From Corythucha ciliata (Eukaryota > Arthropoda > Insecta > Hemiptera > Tingidae), in the NCBI GenBank assembly GCA_038030265.1, contig CM075943.1, positions 45,632,001-45,696,000 of the forward strand: 64,000 nucleotides of DNA, in the 5' to 3' direction. Below, piece by piece: positions 1 to 12,060 of this stretch (its first letter is position 1; the number at the start of each line of letters is the position of its first letter). The notes under the pieces are model-generated. The model was not told the DNA's origin. It ran no database searches and saw only the letters and a program-made list of their open reading frames with translations. Both the position numbers and the translations under genes were made by a program.

Positions 1-2024
1 GGAAGTTCGAGTATTCTCTCTCCTTCCAAAACTAAAACCGCCGTCGTCTTTTGATTCTATTTCTCATCCCATCCTTCACAACATCAACCCCCAACGTCTC
101 GTGGCTTGCTACTGTAGGAGCTTAATCCCCACCGGGCACCAATACAGTTAAACCGATCGAAAGCGTAAACTTACACAACAAGTATAACGCACAAGTTCTC
201 CGTTCCACGTACCCCCCTCTTCGTCCCCGACTTTACAATCACTCCCCTTAGTTCACTGTTGGAGTTTACATCAAAAGTGTGCTGGACAGAGGAGGGGGCT
301 GTAGTGGAAACAGGAAGACTTTAAAGGGCGTTGAAAACAGAGCAACCTCGGTCATTTAATTAATCCCCCCCCCCTCCACCGCCTAACAATCCCTATGTTT
401 TGTCAAAATGACATCGCCCATCCAAGAGTCCCCAATATCACCAACCCTTGGACGTGGGGTCCTGGTAAATTGAAGTCACGTAATAAAATTTTAAGTGGGC
501 TTTCAATTTCAATCAACCTGTAAATGCAAAACAGGCCCTTTTAAACCAAGGGAAAATATTTGTTTTCAGTGAACCCAACGATTCAATTATTATTTTTTAC
601 CAAGTTTCAGATTTCAAGGTGCTTGGTGCTGAGCTAGGAAATAATTAAATAAGGTAGTAGTGACTAGGGCAATGAAGAAATGAACAGCGAAGTCCTCAAA
701 AACATCCCTTTTTCAGAAATATTCCATCCTGGAAAATTACAAAGTGAGGTTCTTTTAAATTGTTCACCAAGGCGTATGAAAATGACGTTAAATGTGTTTA
801 CTTTTTACGAAATAATGCAAAAAAGAGAGAGGGAGTGAGAGAGAAAATTTCTTGGCCTGGCGGCTTGAGATAAATGCCTTAAAAAGGAGAGGAGAGTGTC
901 TGGTATAAAGAAAAAATGTTACTTCCACTCAGGTTGTTTGACCAAAAACACGGACGATAAAAATGGAGGTGAAAGATTTATTAGTGCCACCAAGAAAATT
1001 TAAATTTATTCAAGAAAATATTTATAAAAAGGTAGCTTGTTAACTCCATAGTCTAACCCACTCCCCTTACCCACCCCTAATTACTTCTCGTCTGGCTTGA
1101 GGCTTGATTCCTGAGCACTCGCCCTCTAAATTGCTTGTGTGTCTCTCTTCTATTTACGTCTTATTTACAAGTCAATGTCAAAAGCAGAAAGTAATTTAGG
1201 ATTCAAAATCAAGGAAACTGCGCGCTGCAGGCATGTATGAAGAGCGAGTGGAAAGTTATACATTTTCTCAAGCTGTTTATAATTCGGTAGTCAACTTCTT
1301 TTTCTATAATCTCCCGAAGAACCGCTTCGGGACGGGGAACATTCACAACGACGGTTCAAATAGCAGGTAAAAAACGATTGAGGGTTAAATAGGGAAAACT
1401 AGATATCCCGCACCTTGACCTGGAAGTGTGTAGTTATGATTGTGAACGATAGGATTTCTGTGTGCAAGTGGATCCGTCACAGAAAGTGGCTGAAGTACTG
1501 AAGAACTCCAGGCATGAAAAGGTATCTTTCGTTATTTTATTAAATATTCCCTTCAGGATTTCACTCTTGCCAAATAGGTAATTTATTTGAGACACGAACG
1601 TTCAAAGATTTTTGAAAATCCTCCAGTTTTCTATGAACTCATGAAGAGGTTTTTGAAATTGTCCCGAAAAGTGGGCGTAGTTCTAAGTAATCACTGCCAG
1701 GCTTCCATGCCATAAGATAACTTTTTCCTATACTCCTTTTCAGGATTTATAACATGATTGTAGGGCAATTTTTCTCCCTCTTCTTTTTTCGTTTTCCAGG
1801 AAGTTCAGGGTTTTTTTTTTGTATTGCTGAAGTTCCTTGCAATTAATTCACCCTTCTCCCTACTAAATATTATATTTTTTGTCGTGGAAAGGGTAGGGTT
1901 CTGATGTATAACAACATTTCTCACTTTTATACAATGTTACACCGAGTAAAAGCGTTGGGGGGCAGTACATGTCAGCAGTCTCCACACTTTCACCTCTATG
2001 GTCTCAACGGTGAAACCACTGACG
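1..2024. other. Gene-free stretch
   Basis: I see no convincing coding region, RNA gene or transposon end here. The DNA is AT-rich with scattered homopolymer runs. Short open frames next to the N run are artefacts of the gap. Confidence 0.5.
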
Positions 2025-2524
2025 NNNNNNNNNNNNNNNNNNNNNNNNNNNNNNNNNNNNNNNNNNNNNNNNNNNNNNNNNNNNNNNNNNNNNNNNNNNN
2101 NNNNNNNNNNNNNNNNNNNNNNNNNNNNNNNNNNNNNNNNNNNNNNNNNNNNNNNNNNNNNNNNNNNNNNNNNNNNNNNNNNNNNNNNNNNNNNNNNNNN
2201 NNNNNNNNNNNNNNNNNNNNNNNNNNNNNNNNNNNNNNNNNNNNNNNNNNNNNNNNNNNNNNNNNNNNNNNNNNNNNNNNNNNNNNNNNNNNNNNNNNNN
2301 NNNNNNNNNNNNNNNNNNNNNNNNNNNNNNNNNNNNNNNNNNNNNNNNNNNNNNNNNNNNNNNNNNNNNNNNNNNNNNNNNNNNNNNNNNNNNNNNNNNN
2401 NNNNNNNNNNNNNNNNNNNNNNNNNNNNNNNNNNNNNNNNNNNNNNNNNNNNNNNNNNNNNNNNNNNNNNNNNNNNNNNNNNNNNNNNNNNNNNNNNNNN
2501 NNNNNNNNNNNNNNNNNNNNNNNN
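2025..2524. other. Assembly gap (500 N)
   Basis: Exactly 500 consecutive N, which suggests a placeholder rather than a measured gap length. Any open frame running through it is meaningless. Confidence 0.99.
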
Positions 2525-4240
2525 ATCGGAGATAAGCGAGTATCATTTTTGTTTTTTGTAAAGAGAATTTCATGATGATTAACTTCTTTGCTATGCATCA
2601 GTGTCGTAACGTCAACGGCGAGGACGCTACAACGCATTGTTGACAAAAAGCAGTGAAGGGGTTCGAGAACCCCGTCACTTTTAACGCTATTATCTCTTAA
2701 GAGGTTGAAGCTACAAAAATCTTGTCGAAGACTAATTATTGAGGAATTTTGTCAACTTTGTTTTGTTATCCAATAAGTTTTTGGGTGGGACCTAGAGTTA
2801 ACGAACTACAGGTAATAAAGTGAAAAATTATGCACGTTTTGCTACGTCCAGCAGCTAGCTCGTGGGCTAGAGGCGGGGACTTTTGAGTACACCATCTCCA
2901 GACCCCTCCGAACAAATCCCAATCACAACTTTAGTTACCAGCTGGTTCAATCTACTACCTTTCTTTTACTAGACTATAGTTTGTTATCCACATTCATTAT
3001 CACCAATTCAGAAAATCGGCGGTACTTTTTGTAATTTATTAAGCTTACATTCAGACACTCAGAGAGGTTCCTGCCTCTCACCTTACCAACTCTGGCTTCA
3101 AAACATATTTCTCCTCTAAAAAAGATCTCCCATTCTTCACATATAGCCCATCGGTTTTTACTATTCAAACAGCTACTTCTTCACGAAAACTTGTAAAATC
3201 CCGAGACTTCTGCACTTCATTTGAAAGTTGACAAAATAAGGAAGTTTTTCCAATAAACCAAAAAAAAAATTTTTTTTCTTTTATGGAGTGGGAGAAAATC
3301 GCAGTTGAAAACATAGGAAAGATGTAAAAAGATGAAGAAGCATCACTTTCCTGCAGCATTAGCGCCACGAGAAAATGGCAAAATTCCGTTCTTCCATAAA
3401 CTCGTCGCATCATTTTCACCCTCGTCACGGGTTGATTTATAGTGTTGAAAAAGGAGAATGGGTGGGAGTTGAAAGTTATTAATTAGTGGAAACTGGGTGA
3501 CTTTTGATAGCTTGAGAGAGAGTTTTCAAAGTTATTTTATGTTCTAGTAAAACGCCCTTGACCTAATTTTGAAGCGAAATACAGTTTTCAGTTTTAGCTT
3601 TTACAACGCCGAGAGTTGGTGGTCGTGTAGTGAATTTTAACAAGGTTTATGATGCGCTCTTATATACATATAGGTTCAACGAGAAACGAGGGCAGTTCGT
3701 ATTAAATTATTGTAGTGTGAACTACAATAATTTGACGCCCAACACACTACTCGATCAATCCCCCCAAATGGCACACAGCTCTAATGTTTCAATTTAAAAG
3801 TTTTCGCCGGACTAATCTCCTCCGGGCTCCCCGGGTCTTTGAAGCGTGAACAATTTTTTAAAGAGCCATCAAACTAATATCACAAGGTGTCGATTAAAGC
3901 TTGAGATTCATTTTGGATCAGAAAAACGTACGGGTGGGCGTGGGTTGAAGAGAGGATTTTGTTGTCAACCCAATTCAGGACCATTTTTTCGAGGAGTCGC
4001 TTAAGAGTTCAATGTAATAGAAACAGCGAACAAAACGGAGGAAGAAAAATGGCCGGTTCTTTGAAGAAAAAAATTCTCTTCTTTTGTCCGAGTTATTGGA
4101 CGGGTAGGGGTCCTACAACCTGAAGAAGAACTCGGAATCAATAATTAGAAGCCTCTTTTGATGGGCCAAGGCTTCATTTTCGATGTAATCTTCTTTTTTT
4201 TTTTTTTATCACACTTGAATACCGCGACTAATTAACGCTT
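2525..4240. other. Gene-free stretch with one perfect hairpin
   Basis: No gene recognised. It contains a perfect inverted repeat at 3704-3733 (listed separately). Open frames on the minus strand around 2974-3428 have no recognisable domain and look like chance. Confidence 0.5.
3704..3733. repeat. Perfect 13-bp hairpin with 4-nt loop
   Basis: The arms AAATTATTGTAGT (3704-3716) and ACTACAATAATTT (3721-3733) are perfectly complementary around a GTGA loop. It is too short for a typical microRNA precursor and could be a relic of a MITE end. Confidence 0.7.
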
Positions 4241-4598
4241 TCTCTCTCTGATTTGTTCCGATGGACTATAAAGTTTCATTATGAACTAGCAAAAAAGAGT
4301 GGAAATTAGGAATTTTACCTTGAACCTCTAGCTCTTTTTAAAGATTACTTCGGGCGGCTCAAAGCCATTTTGTATAATTTCGGGATGTTAGCTCTGAAAT
4401 CTATCGCGGTTTATTGAGTTTTTTTTATCCTTCTACAATCAAGCACTTTTCCGTCTTGAAGAACCCCACCATCTTATTTCGTTCCCTTTAATTTATTCCT
4501 TTCCTTTCGTGTTTAGAACAGCTCCTGGTCTTCAATGAAGACTTTTAGGAATATCTGATTTTTTGGTCCAACTCGAGGACAACTTCTAGTTTGGATCG
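4241..4598 (+). repeat. 358-bp direct repeat, left copy
   Basis: Runs from a short TCTCTCTCTG stretch to TTGGATCG. The same sequence, with a few substitutions and small indels, recurs at 9626-9715 plus 12632-12900. The left copy ends exactly where the truncated reverse transcriptase fragment begins, and the right copy starts at the TC tail of the second non-LTR element. That is the arrangement expected of a target-site duplication, although 358 bp is very long for one. A segmental or assembly duplication is the alternative. Confidence 0.85.
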
Positions 4599-5926
4599 TA
4601 GAATCCTCCCGCTGCCAAAGATTCGTAAGCCGGTTGCCCCCGAGCACTTTCGGCCAATTGCTATTCTGCCCCTGGCGTCGAAGCTTCTTGAAAAAGCTGT
4701 TTTCAGCCAAATGTCCGAGTACCTCGAAGGGGGTAATCTCCTTGATGGCCTTCAGTTCGGGTTTCGTCGTGACTATAGCACCCAAAGCGCTTTGTTGAAG
4801 GTCTCGGGGGATATCCTCAGGGGCATTGATGGCAGGCAGGTGACTGTTCTGGTGAATCTGGACCTTAGCCGTGCGTTTGACCGGGTGGGTCGTGCGGTCC
4901 TCCTGAGAAAGATGGCTGGTATTGGGTTCTCGCGTTCTGTACTCACGTGGTTCGCGTCATACCTCCTGGGGAGGACTCAGGTCGTGTTTGACTGCCTCAG
5001 TGGTACTGAGTCGGACCTGACTTTTGTTGTGGGTGGCGTTCCTCAAGGATCCGTATTGGGCCCTCAGGTATTCACCATTTATGTTTGCGACTTACCAAAG
5101 GTTCTTCGCCACTGTAAGTATCACTTATTTGCGGATGATGTCATGATATATATGGAGTGTGCCTCACCCGATGAGGGTAGTGTGTATCGCTGATTGATGA
5201 CGACATCAGGAGGGTTGAGAGTTAGGCGAAAGAAAATTTGATTCCGCTAAATCCTGGAAAGTCGCAGGCAATTGTCTTCTGTTCGTCTTCCTATTTGAAG
5301 ATGGTGGGAGAGCCTTCGACATGTGTGTCTGTTGCTGGCGTGGAGGCCCCTTGGTCTCGTTCAGTCAGGTTGTAGGGAATGCTAGTAGATGGTCTCCAGA
5401 GTGCTGTCTGGGGTGGCGAGGTTTGCCGGTTGATGTGAGGAAGTTGGTGGTGCAGTCGATGATATTTCCTCATTTTGATTACTGTGCTCTTGGTTGCACA
5501 GGGATAGGGAAGGGGTGGGAAGCAAAGCTCAAGAAGGCGTTGAATATGTGTGTGCGATTCATATTTGATCTTCCTATTGATGCTCATGTCACACCATATT
5601 ACAAGAAATTAGAATGACTTGCTCCCGATGCTCGTCTAAAGTACCTTACCATATGCTTCCTGCGTAAAGTTCTCTCAACAAAGCGTCCGGCATATATTTT
5701 TGAGCAATTTGCATTTGTGGGTTGGATTCAGAGGGCATCTGCGAGAACCTGTACGCTCGACTTACTCATGCCTAGTCATCGGACTAGTGCTCTGGGCACT
5801 TCATTCCTTGTTTCGGCAGTTAGATATTGGAATTCCTTGCCGGGTGAGCTCAGGCGGACATCATGTCCTGTGTTGTTCAAACAAAGGTTAAAGAAGCACC
5901 TGCTCGGCGCTCAGTTTTCCACCTAG
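4599..5926 (+). pseudogene. Truncated non-LTR reverse transcriptase fragment
   Basis: This is the 3' part of a non-LTR retrotransposon ORF2. It starts abruptly inside the fingers of the reverse transcriptase, near an FRPIAILP motif. The palm motifs follow: a DLSRAFDRV block (motif A), GVPQGSVLGP (motif B) and the catalytic FADD at 5128-5139 (motif C). The frame then breaks at about 5192. Downstream pieces appear in other frames: thumb-like sequence at about 5400-5617, and the C-terminal block with YWNSLPGEL at about 5717-5926, typical of CR1/Jockey-type ORF2 ends. There are several frameshifts and stops, so it is dead. It is related to, but clearly diverged from, the ORF2 just downstream. Confidence 0.85.
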
Positions 5927-6467
5927 ACAGCCTTTTATTACCTTTTTATGATTATCCATTAATGTTATTTATTTGTCAGCGTATATATTCAATAAAATTA
6001 TTTATATTTTCTTTTTCTCACAATCAGCTTCGTCTCTCAACTTTATTAACTTTTATTTATTCATGTTTTTTGTTTTGTTCTTTTAAAAATTCCTTTATTT
6101 CTTTTGTTTTCTTCTTAGGTCTTCTTAGTTCTTCCTAGTTATGATCGGAGCAAATTCTGAAAATGTCTCATCCTCTTACATTTTGTTTTTCCTTCTACTC
6201 TAATTTCATTGATTTATGAGAGAGATCACGTCGAGTTGTTTTATTGGTTATCTATTGTATTATTATTTGCAATGACAATTCTTATTCTTTTTTATTTGGT
6301 TTTTTCATCTCTTTCTAAACTACCCTTCCCTCCATCCCTGTACCTTTACCCTGTCGGCCTTAAATCTCTCATTTCTCGTTTTGTTTTATTCTTTATTGGT
6401 TCTTTTTCACGCGTACCCCGCTGCGTTCACTGTGTTTTATGGTTAGTGGAACACACAATTTACCCTA
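5927..6467 (+). other. Spacer between the two non-LTR pieces
   Basis: T-rich sequence between the C-terminus of the first ORF2 remnant and the first codon of the second ORF2. It probably holds the 3' UTR of the first piece and whatever 5' leader remains of the second. I see no TC tail or conserved hairpin like that at 9538-9634, and no ORF1. Confidence 0.4.
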
Positions 6468-9261
6468 ATGGTTGACCGCTTGAAGATAGGCTATTTCAAT
6501 GCGAACTCCATTCTCTCCAAATTCACTGGGGTTTATGATTATTTCAGCTGTAGCTCATATGATGTGATATGTGTTGTTGAGACATGGTTGAGGGAAAATA
6601 TCAGTGACGAGCGCATTGCCCTGCCTGGCTACACTGTTCTTCGTCACGATAGAGTGAGTGGCCGAGGTGGAGGCGTTGTCGCTTATGTCAAAGAGGGTCT
6701 CTCGAGCAGGATTTTGCTGGTTTCAGAGGCTTCGCAGGCTTGTGAGTTTATGTTTTTGGAGGTTGGTGAGGGTTGTAGTAGGGTGTGTCTGGGAGTGCTG
6801 TATCGCCCACCTCATGGCGCTTTTTCTGATGGTCTTCAGGCGGCCCTTTTTTCAGTGATGCCTCGTTTTCGGAATGTTATTCTCCTTGGAGACGCCAATG
6901 TGAACTTAATGACACATTCTCCTGACCTTGTTTATTTCACGCGACTGCTTAGCACGGTTAACATGAGTGTACTTCCTTTTAACCCGACATACCGTTTTTA
7001 TAATGGTGAGTCACTTCTGGATTTTGTTGCTGTTCCGGACACTCTCGTTCTTGATGGTGATGGTTTTGGTCAAGTTCGTTTGCCTGCTATCTCTGACCAT
7101 GATTTCTTGTATTTTTCCTTTCCGTTTGTGAGCGATAGCTGGGGGGCCTCCGGTGGGAGTCGCGGTTTTGTCAGAAATTGGTCTCGGGCGAACTGGGGAG
7201 CGATTCATGAGGCGCTTGATGGGGATGATTGGGCGGATTTGATTTCCCTGGAGACTTTGGACGATAAGGTTAACCTGTTTGCCCGGAAACTGCGCTCGCT
7301 CATTGATTCGTACGTCCCTTTCAAGAGAGCAGGTGGACGTAAGTCTGCCTCTCCTTGGATTACCACAGTTATACGAGAGAAAATTAAGGCTCGCGAGAGA
7401 CTGCGGAGATCACTTCGTCGAAATGATTTGGCTGATGTGAGGGATCGGTATCGGCGAGTGAGGAACGAGGTGGTCCAGTTGATTCGGGATGGTAAGCGTG
7501 TTTTTTTCGCGGGGCTTTTCGCGGATGGCGGTGGTCAGAGAGAAAAGTGGAGTCGCCTCCGGGAGTTGGGTGTGGGAAAGGCCCGTGGTGGAATGACCTC
7601 CCTTCCGTGCTCGGTTGATGTAATTAATCGGTATTTTGTGTCTTCCGGCTCCGAGCCGTCTAGTGCTTTCCCTCCTATTCCTTCGTTCGAGTTTGATGAC
7701 AGTCGTTTCTTCTTCGGAGATGTGTCGGTTGATGACGTGGTCGATTCAATGCGGCTCTCGAGGTCCGATGCTAAGGGGATGGATGAGGTGGGTATATTGT
7801 TCATTAAAAGATTTTCCACCGAGCTTTTGCCTGTTCTTGTCCACTTGTTCAATTGGTCGCTTCAGGGAGGTGAGTATCCCAGAGCTTGGAGGGTGGCGAA
7901 GGTTCGCCCTTTGGCAAAGGTCCCCCGCCCGAGTTCGGCCTCGGACTTCCGCCCGATTTCGTTGTTGCCAGCCGTGTCAAAGATGCTGGAGAGGATCGTG
8001 CATCATCAGTTGGTCTCGTTCCTGGAGAGTACGGACCGTTTGGACCCATTTCAGTCGGGTTTTCGTTCGGGGTTCAGCACGCAGACGGCGTTGGTTAGGA
8101 TTACCGAGGATGTGAGGCAGGCTATCGGCCGTAGGCATGTCACTACATTAGTACACTTTGATTTTAGTAAAGCCTTTGACAAAGTCGACCATAGTATCCT
8201 ATTGTCCAAAGCAGCGGATTTGGGACTCTCAGCAGGTGTGCTTTCCTGGCTGAGGAATCACCTCGTGGGGCGAAGCCAGTATGTTGAGGGGTCTGATTTG
8301 CTTGAGGTTTCCTCGTTGCTCGAGACACTTTCTGGCGTTCCACAGGGATCGGTTTTGGGGCCTCTGCTCTTCCGATTGTTTGACCCATTGTCGTTACCAC
8401 CTCTTCGCTGACGATCTCGTAATTTATTTTTCTTTTGAGCCAGCCGAAGCTGTTAGTGCTATTTCAAAGGTGCAGGGGGACATTAATGCCTTGCTGGATT
8501 GGGCAGCTGCCCACAAAATGATCTTGAATGAAGGTAAAACCAAGGCTATCATATTTGGCTCTTCGAGGTATATGAACATGCTCAGGAGGAGGGATTTGCC
8601 TCGGTTAATGTTGGGGGAGGTCTCTATACCTTGGATGGAGAGCGTCAGGTTGCTGGGCGTTACCTTGGATTCAACGTTGTCCTGGAGGGAGCACGTTAGT
8701 GATGTTTCGAGGCGGACTTTTCGTAGTTTGGTTCAGCTTCAGACTATCCGTGATTTTCTGTCCCGGACGGCCCGTCGTGATCTTGTTCGGTCTCTTATTT
8801 TGCCTATTTTCGATTATGGATGCTTGGCTTTTTATCGTCTGTCGAGCGAATTGGATTTGCTGTTGTACCGGACGCTTAATACTTGTATTCGGTACATTTT
8901 TGACCTCAGTCTTGACACCCACGTGACCCCTTACTATACCCGCCTGGGGTGGCTTAAGCCCTCTCAGCGCCGAACCTTCTTGCTGGGCTGCTTTCTGTAC
9001 AAGATGTTTTGCTTGAGGAAGCCTCGGTACCTCTGTGAGGGCTTCGTCGCCAGAGCTGATTTTGGCCGAGTTCCACCCAAAATCGAGATCCACCGAAATT
9101 TGGTGGTTCCTCAGCATCGTACGTCAGTCCTTGGTGTGGGATTTGGAGTTCAATCGGTCTGTGTTTGGAACGGGATACCGGAAAACATTAAGAGAACCAG
9201 ATGTTTTAATAAATTTCGGGAGAGATATTACTCATTCTGTCTCACGTTAAGAGAGGAATAA
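6468..9261 (+). pseudogene. Non-LTR retrotransposon ORF2 (endonuclease-reverse transcriptase)
   Basis: Nearly complete ORF2 of a CR1/Jockey-type element. The ATG is at 6468. The N-terminal apurinic-type endonuclease has an NANS start motif, the catalytic VVETWL block, RGGGVVAYV, LLGDANVN and a SDHDF end motif. A linker follows (SPWITTVIREKIKARERLRR), then the reverse transcriptase with FRPISLLP, FDFSKAFDKVD, GVPQGSVLGP and FADD at 8403-8414. The C-terminal domain ends near 9261. The frame is continuous to 8411. Between motif B and FADD roughly ten residues are missing, with a net frame change, and the rest is read in another frame (about 8385-9261). One deletion is therefore the main visible lesion. 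The reverse transcriptase would have nicked a target and copied its RNA onto it. Confidence 0.9.
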
Positions 9262-9537
9262 GTCCGTGCCATGTCCTTCTTCCTTTTCCCTTTCCTTTTC
9301 CCTCATGCCCCCTCACCATCATTAACTATCTAGTCATTGCATTTTGCTCAACTCTTTTAACATTTTGTGATAATGAATTAATTTATTTTAATAATTGAAC
9401 ATGAAAATTTAATATTGATGATATTTTAATGGGATAATTTATATATTTTCATTCATTTAATCTAATTTTATTATTGTTTTACAATTGTTTTATTACTGAT
9501 CGTCATTTTCCGGCTTTATTATGTTTAGCCTTTAAAC

Positions 9538-9564
9538 GACCCAAGAGGGCCCAGCCCTAGGGTC
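9538..9564 (+). other. Conserved-looking 3' stem-loop of the non-LTR element
   Basis: GACCC (9538-9542) pairs with GGGTC (9560-9564), and inside it GGGC (9547-9550) pairs with GCCC (9554-9557), giving a nested stem with a small internal loop. It lies about 30 nt upstream of the TC tail. Several non-LTR reverse transcriptases recognise a 3' RNA structure of their own element, so this is a candidate recognition hairpin. Confidence 0.5.
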
Positions 9565-9599
9565 ATTGTTTGTTGCAGTTGTACCCTGGAAGCCTAATA

Positions 9600-9634
9600 A
9601 ATCTCTCTCTCTCTCTCTCACTCTCTCTCTCTCT
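9600..9634 (+). repeat. (TC)n microsatellite tail
   Basis: After AATAAAT the element ends in a TC dinucleotide run that merges with the TCTCTCTCTG of the 358-bp repeat. Some CR1/Jockey-type elements end in a microsatellite rather than poly(A). The target also begins with TC repeats, which would allow base pairing of the RNA tail with the nicked target. Confidence 0.8.
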
Positions 9635-9729
9635 GATTTGTTCCGATGGACTATAAAGTTTCATTATGAGCTAGCAAAAAAGAGTGGAAATTCGGAATTT
9701 TACCTTGAACCTCTAAGGGCCGGTAGAGG

Positions 9730-10405
9730 TGTGACGTGACATCTAAAACTGGACTTCACGTGCCCTAAAAATTGGTGGCGACTGGTGAACTTCAGCCTGA
9801 AAAGATCATGATTATACCGCCCGAAAGTAGCTAAATCCACCATTCGTGCGCTAAAATTGATCAGACTGGCCATTCTTGAGCCAAGTATGACCATAATGCG
9901 CGCTTTTGGCTTGACGGACTAATCAAGCCCTGAAAACGGTCAAAATGATTTCACGTGTCCTGGAAATGCCTAAAAAGATTATTCCTTCCCTGAAAATGGC
10001 AAAGTCGACAATTTTCGCACTAGGAATGGTCAAACTTCATGGCTTGGCTTGATGGACTAGGTATTTGAGCCCTGAAAATGGCAAAACTGACGATTCGTGT
10101 CTTTAAAATAGCTAAAATTACTAAATTTGAACCCTAGAAATTTCCGAATTTACTTTACGAGCTCTAGAAATGGATTACCTGACGAATCGAGCTCTAAAAA
10201 TGTCTGAACAAGTGACTCCTGCCCTGAAAATGGCAAAATAGACCATTCGGAGCGCCGAAAATGGCCAACCTGGCTGTTCTCGCCTTGACTTGGGACTTAC
10301 TATTCGCTCCTATAACTGGAAAGACTGTACCCCCTAAAAATGGCAATTAGAGCTATTCAAGCCTTGAAATCATCAAAACTGACTCTATGTGCCCTGAAAA
10401 GCTGT
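9730..10405 (+). repeat. Degenerate ~30-bp tandem array (A type)
   Basis: About twenty diverged units of roughly 30 bp resembling CCCTGAAAATGGCAAAACTG followed by ACGATTCGTG. Unit boundaries are recognisable by GCCCTGAAAATGGC or close variants. The same family appears at 53130-53470. Confidence 0.75.
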
Positions 10406-10419
10406 GCCCAACAAAGTAA

Positions 10420-11660
10420 AATGTTAATTTTGAAGTAAAATATTCAGTTTTGAGGTAAAGCGATATTTTTTGGGTGGAACCGCAAGTTTCAGGGTAAAAT
10501 CTTCAGTTTAGGAACGTTTTTGGGATGAAATCGTAAGTTTTGGAATTAAAACAGTCAGTTTTGGTGTAAAATGACCAGTTTTGCATTAACGTCATCAGTT
10601 ATGAGGCAACACGTCAGCTTTGGCGTGAAATCGTCTGTATTGGTATAAAATCGTCACATTTGCGATGAATTTGTCATTTTTGGCTTATTATTTCTCAATA
10701 ATAAGTCTTTGTAATCGTATCGCAAAAAAAATTTTTGACCCCCCCTCAAAATTTGTAGTTTTACGTTTCAAAGTGCGTAGAATCCAAATCTGCAAAAAAA
10801 AAAAAAAATGTCCGTCCGCCGCCCGCCGTCCGGGCCATATCTTGCCCTAGGATTGCTCGAAAAAACTCGTTCTTTCGCACATAGACTCCATTTGGGGTCT
10901 AGTTGGTCCTAACATCTGATCAGTTTAATCAAATAACCTCCTTGGGTTTTATGGGCCAAAAGCGGGTCCAAAATGTGGATTTTCAAAGGATTTGGGGTCA
11001 AAGGGGTGTGGGGTGTCGATTTTCATGTAATTTCAAGCCGGATTTGACTACATCCATGAATAATAAACCCACAGTCGAAATAATAAGGCATTGTTCGATA
11101 ATTCGCAGCGTTTTTTACTATGAAATCACCTGTTTTCAAGGCAGAATGGCCTTAAATCACCCGTTTTGAGGAAAACTTGAGTTAAAGTGTGACACTGTCA
11201 GTTTTGGAGTAAATTATCTAATTTTGAGGGGAAATTGTTGTTTCGGGTGTAAAATATTCATTATTGAAATGGAACAGTAAAGTTTAGTTTCAGGTTAAAA
11301 TCGCCAGTTTTGTGATAGCATCTTCAATTGTGAGGGGGGGGGGGGCACGTCAGCTTAGGCCAGGAATTGTACGCAGTTTTTAGAACTGAGTGGTCTGTTA
11401 ACTGTAATTAAGATCATTCGCTTTTGATCCGTTTTGGGTTAAACCCGCCATTTTTAGGCGGAATTCGCCAGTTTTGGGGGTAAAGACGTGGATTTTAAAA
11501 ATTGTGCTGTGAAATTTTTAGTTTAGGCGTAAACACTTCGTCTCTGGCGTTGAAACGTCAGTTTATAAGTAAAATATTCAGTTATACTAGAGTGAAATAT
11601 TCAGTTTTTTTGTTTAAAAACGTCAGTTTTGAGTTAAAACCCGTTATTGTTTGTTTAAAA
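10420..11660 (+). repeat. Degenerate ~20-bp array (B type), reverse-complementary core
   Basis: Units of about 20 bp resembling GTAAAATCGTCAGTTTTGGG, interrupted around 10690-11100 by non-repetitive DNA. The core TCGTCAGTTTT is the reverse complement of the core of the preceding A-type array, so the two arrays face each other. Confidence 0.7.
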
Positions 11661-12060
11661 AATGTTGAATTTCACGTATCTCAGACAAGACGTTGATGAA
11701 AAGTCGGTCACCCTGTATATTTGAATGCCAAGTATCGATTTCCAGGGAAATCGAATTGTCTGTTAATAGAAAAAGTCTGAATAGAATTGTCAGTTTTTGG
11801 ATAGAAAATCAGGAATAGAAGGCTAAAACAGATAATTTCCGAACGAATATGTTATTTTTTGATGGATTACGACCCTTTTTTGTGAAAACTTTGTTTCCGG
11901 GGAAGAGTTTGACGATTTATGGCGCTACCAGTTCTTTTGTTGGGGTCTCTAGTTTCCATAACGTCCGACATATTCTGCCCACCCCTTGGTCAAGGGCTGG
12001 CTACACCCCTGCCTAAGAAGGTGTTTTTAAACAAAGTAAAATTATACAAGATCACTGTAG
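11661..12060. other. Non-repetitive interior of the 2.7-kb element
   Basis: No gene or clear repeat. Contains a sequence near 11980-12020 (AAGGGCTGGCTACACCCCTG) that resembles a transposon end, but I found no partner. Confidence 0.35.

Larger units (their letters stand above)
4599..9625 (+). mobile_element. Composite of two non-LTR (CR1/Jockey-type) retrotransposon pieces
   Basis: A 5'-truncated reverse transcriptase fragment (4599-5926) is followed head to tail by a nearly full ORF2 (6468-9261), a 3' untranslated region and a (TC)n tail. The whole block lies between two copies of the 358-bp repeat, so it may have arrived in one event, for example from a read-through transcript of tandem elements. 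Alternatively the two pieces inserted separately. Only the second piece has a recognisable 3' hairpin and TC tail. No ORF1 (gag-like) is visible. Confidence 0.7.

Noticed and set aside
1904..2646. Open frames of about 190-220 codons across the first N run
   Set aside because: They consist almost entirely of N; the coding length is an artefact of the gap.
6658..9250. Many alternative-frame open frames within the non-LTR ORF2
   Set aside because: They overlap a frame with clear endonuclease and reverse transcriptase motifs and show no motifs themselves.
9730..11660. CRISPR-like array
   Set aside because: Units are highly degenerate, adjacent without unique spacers, and lie in eukaryotic transposon DNA.
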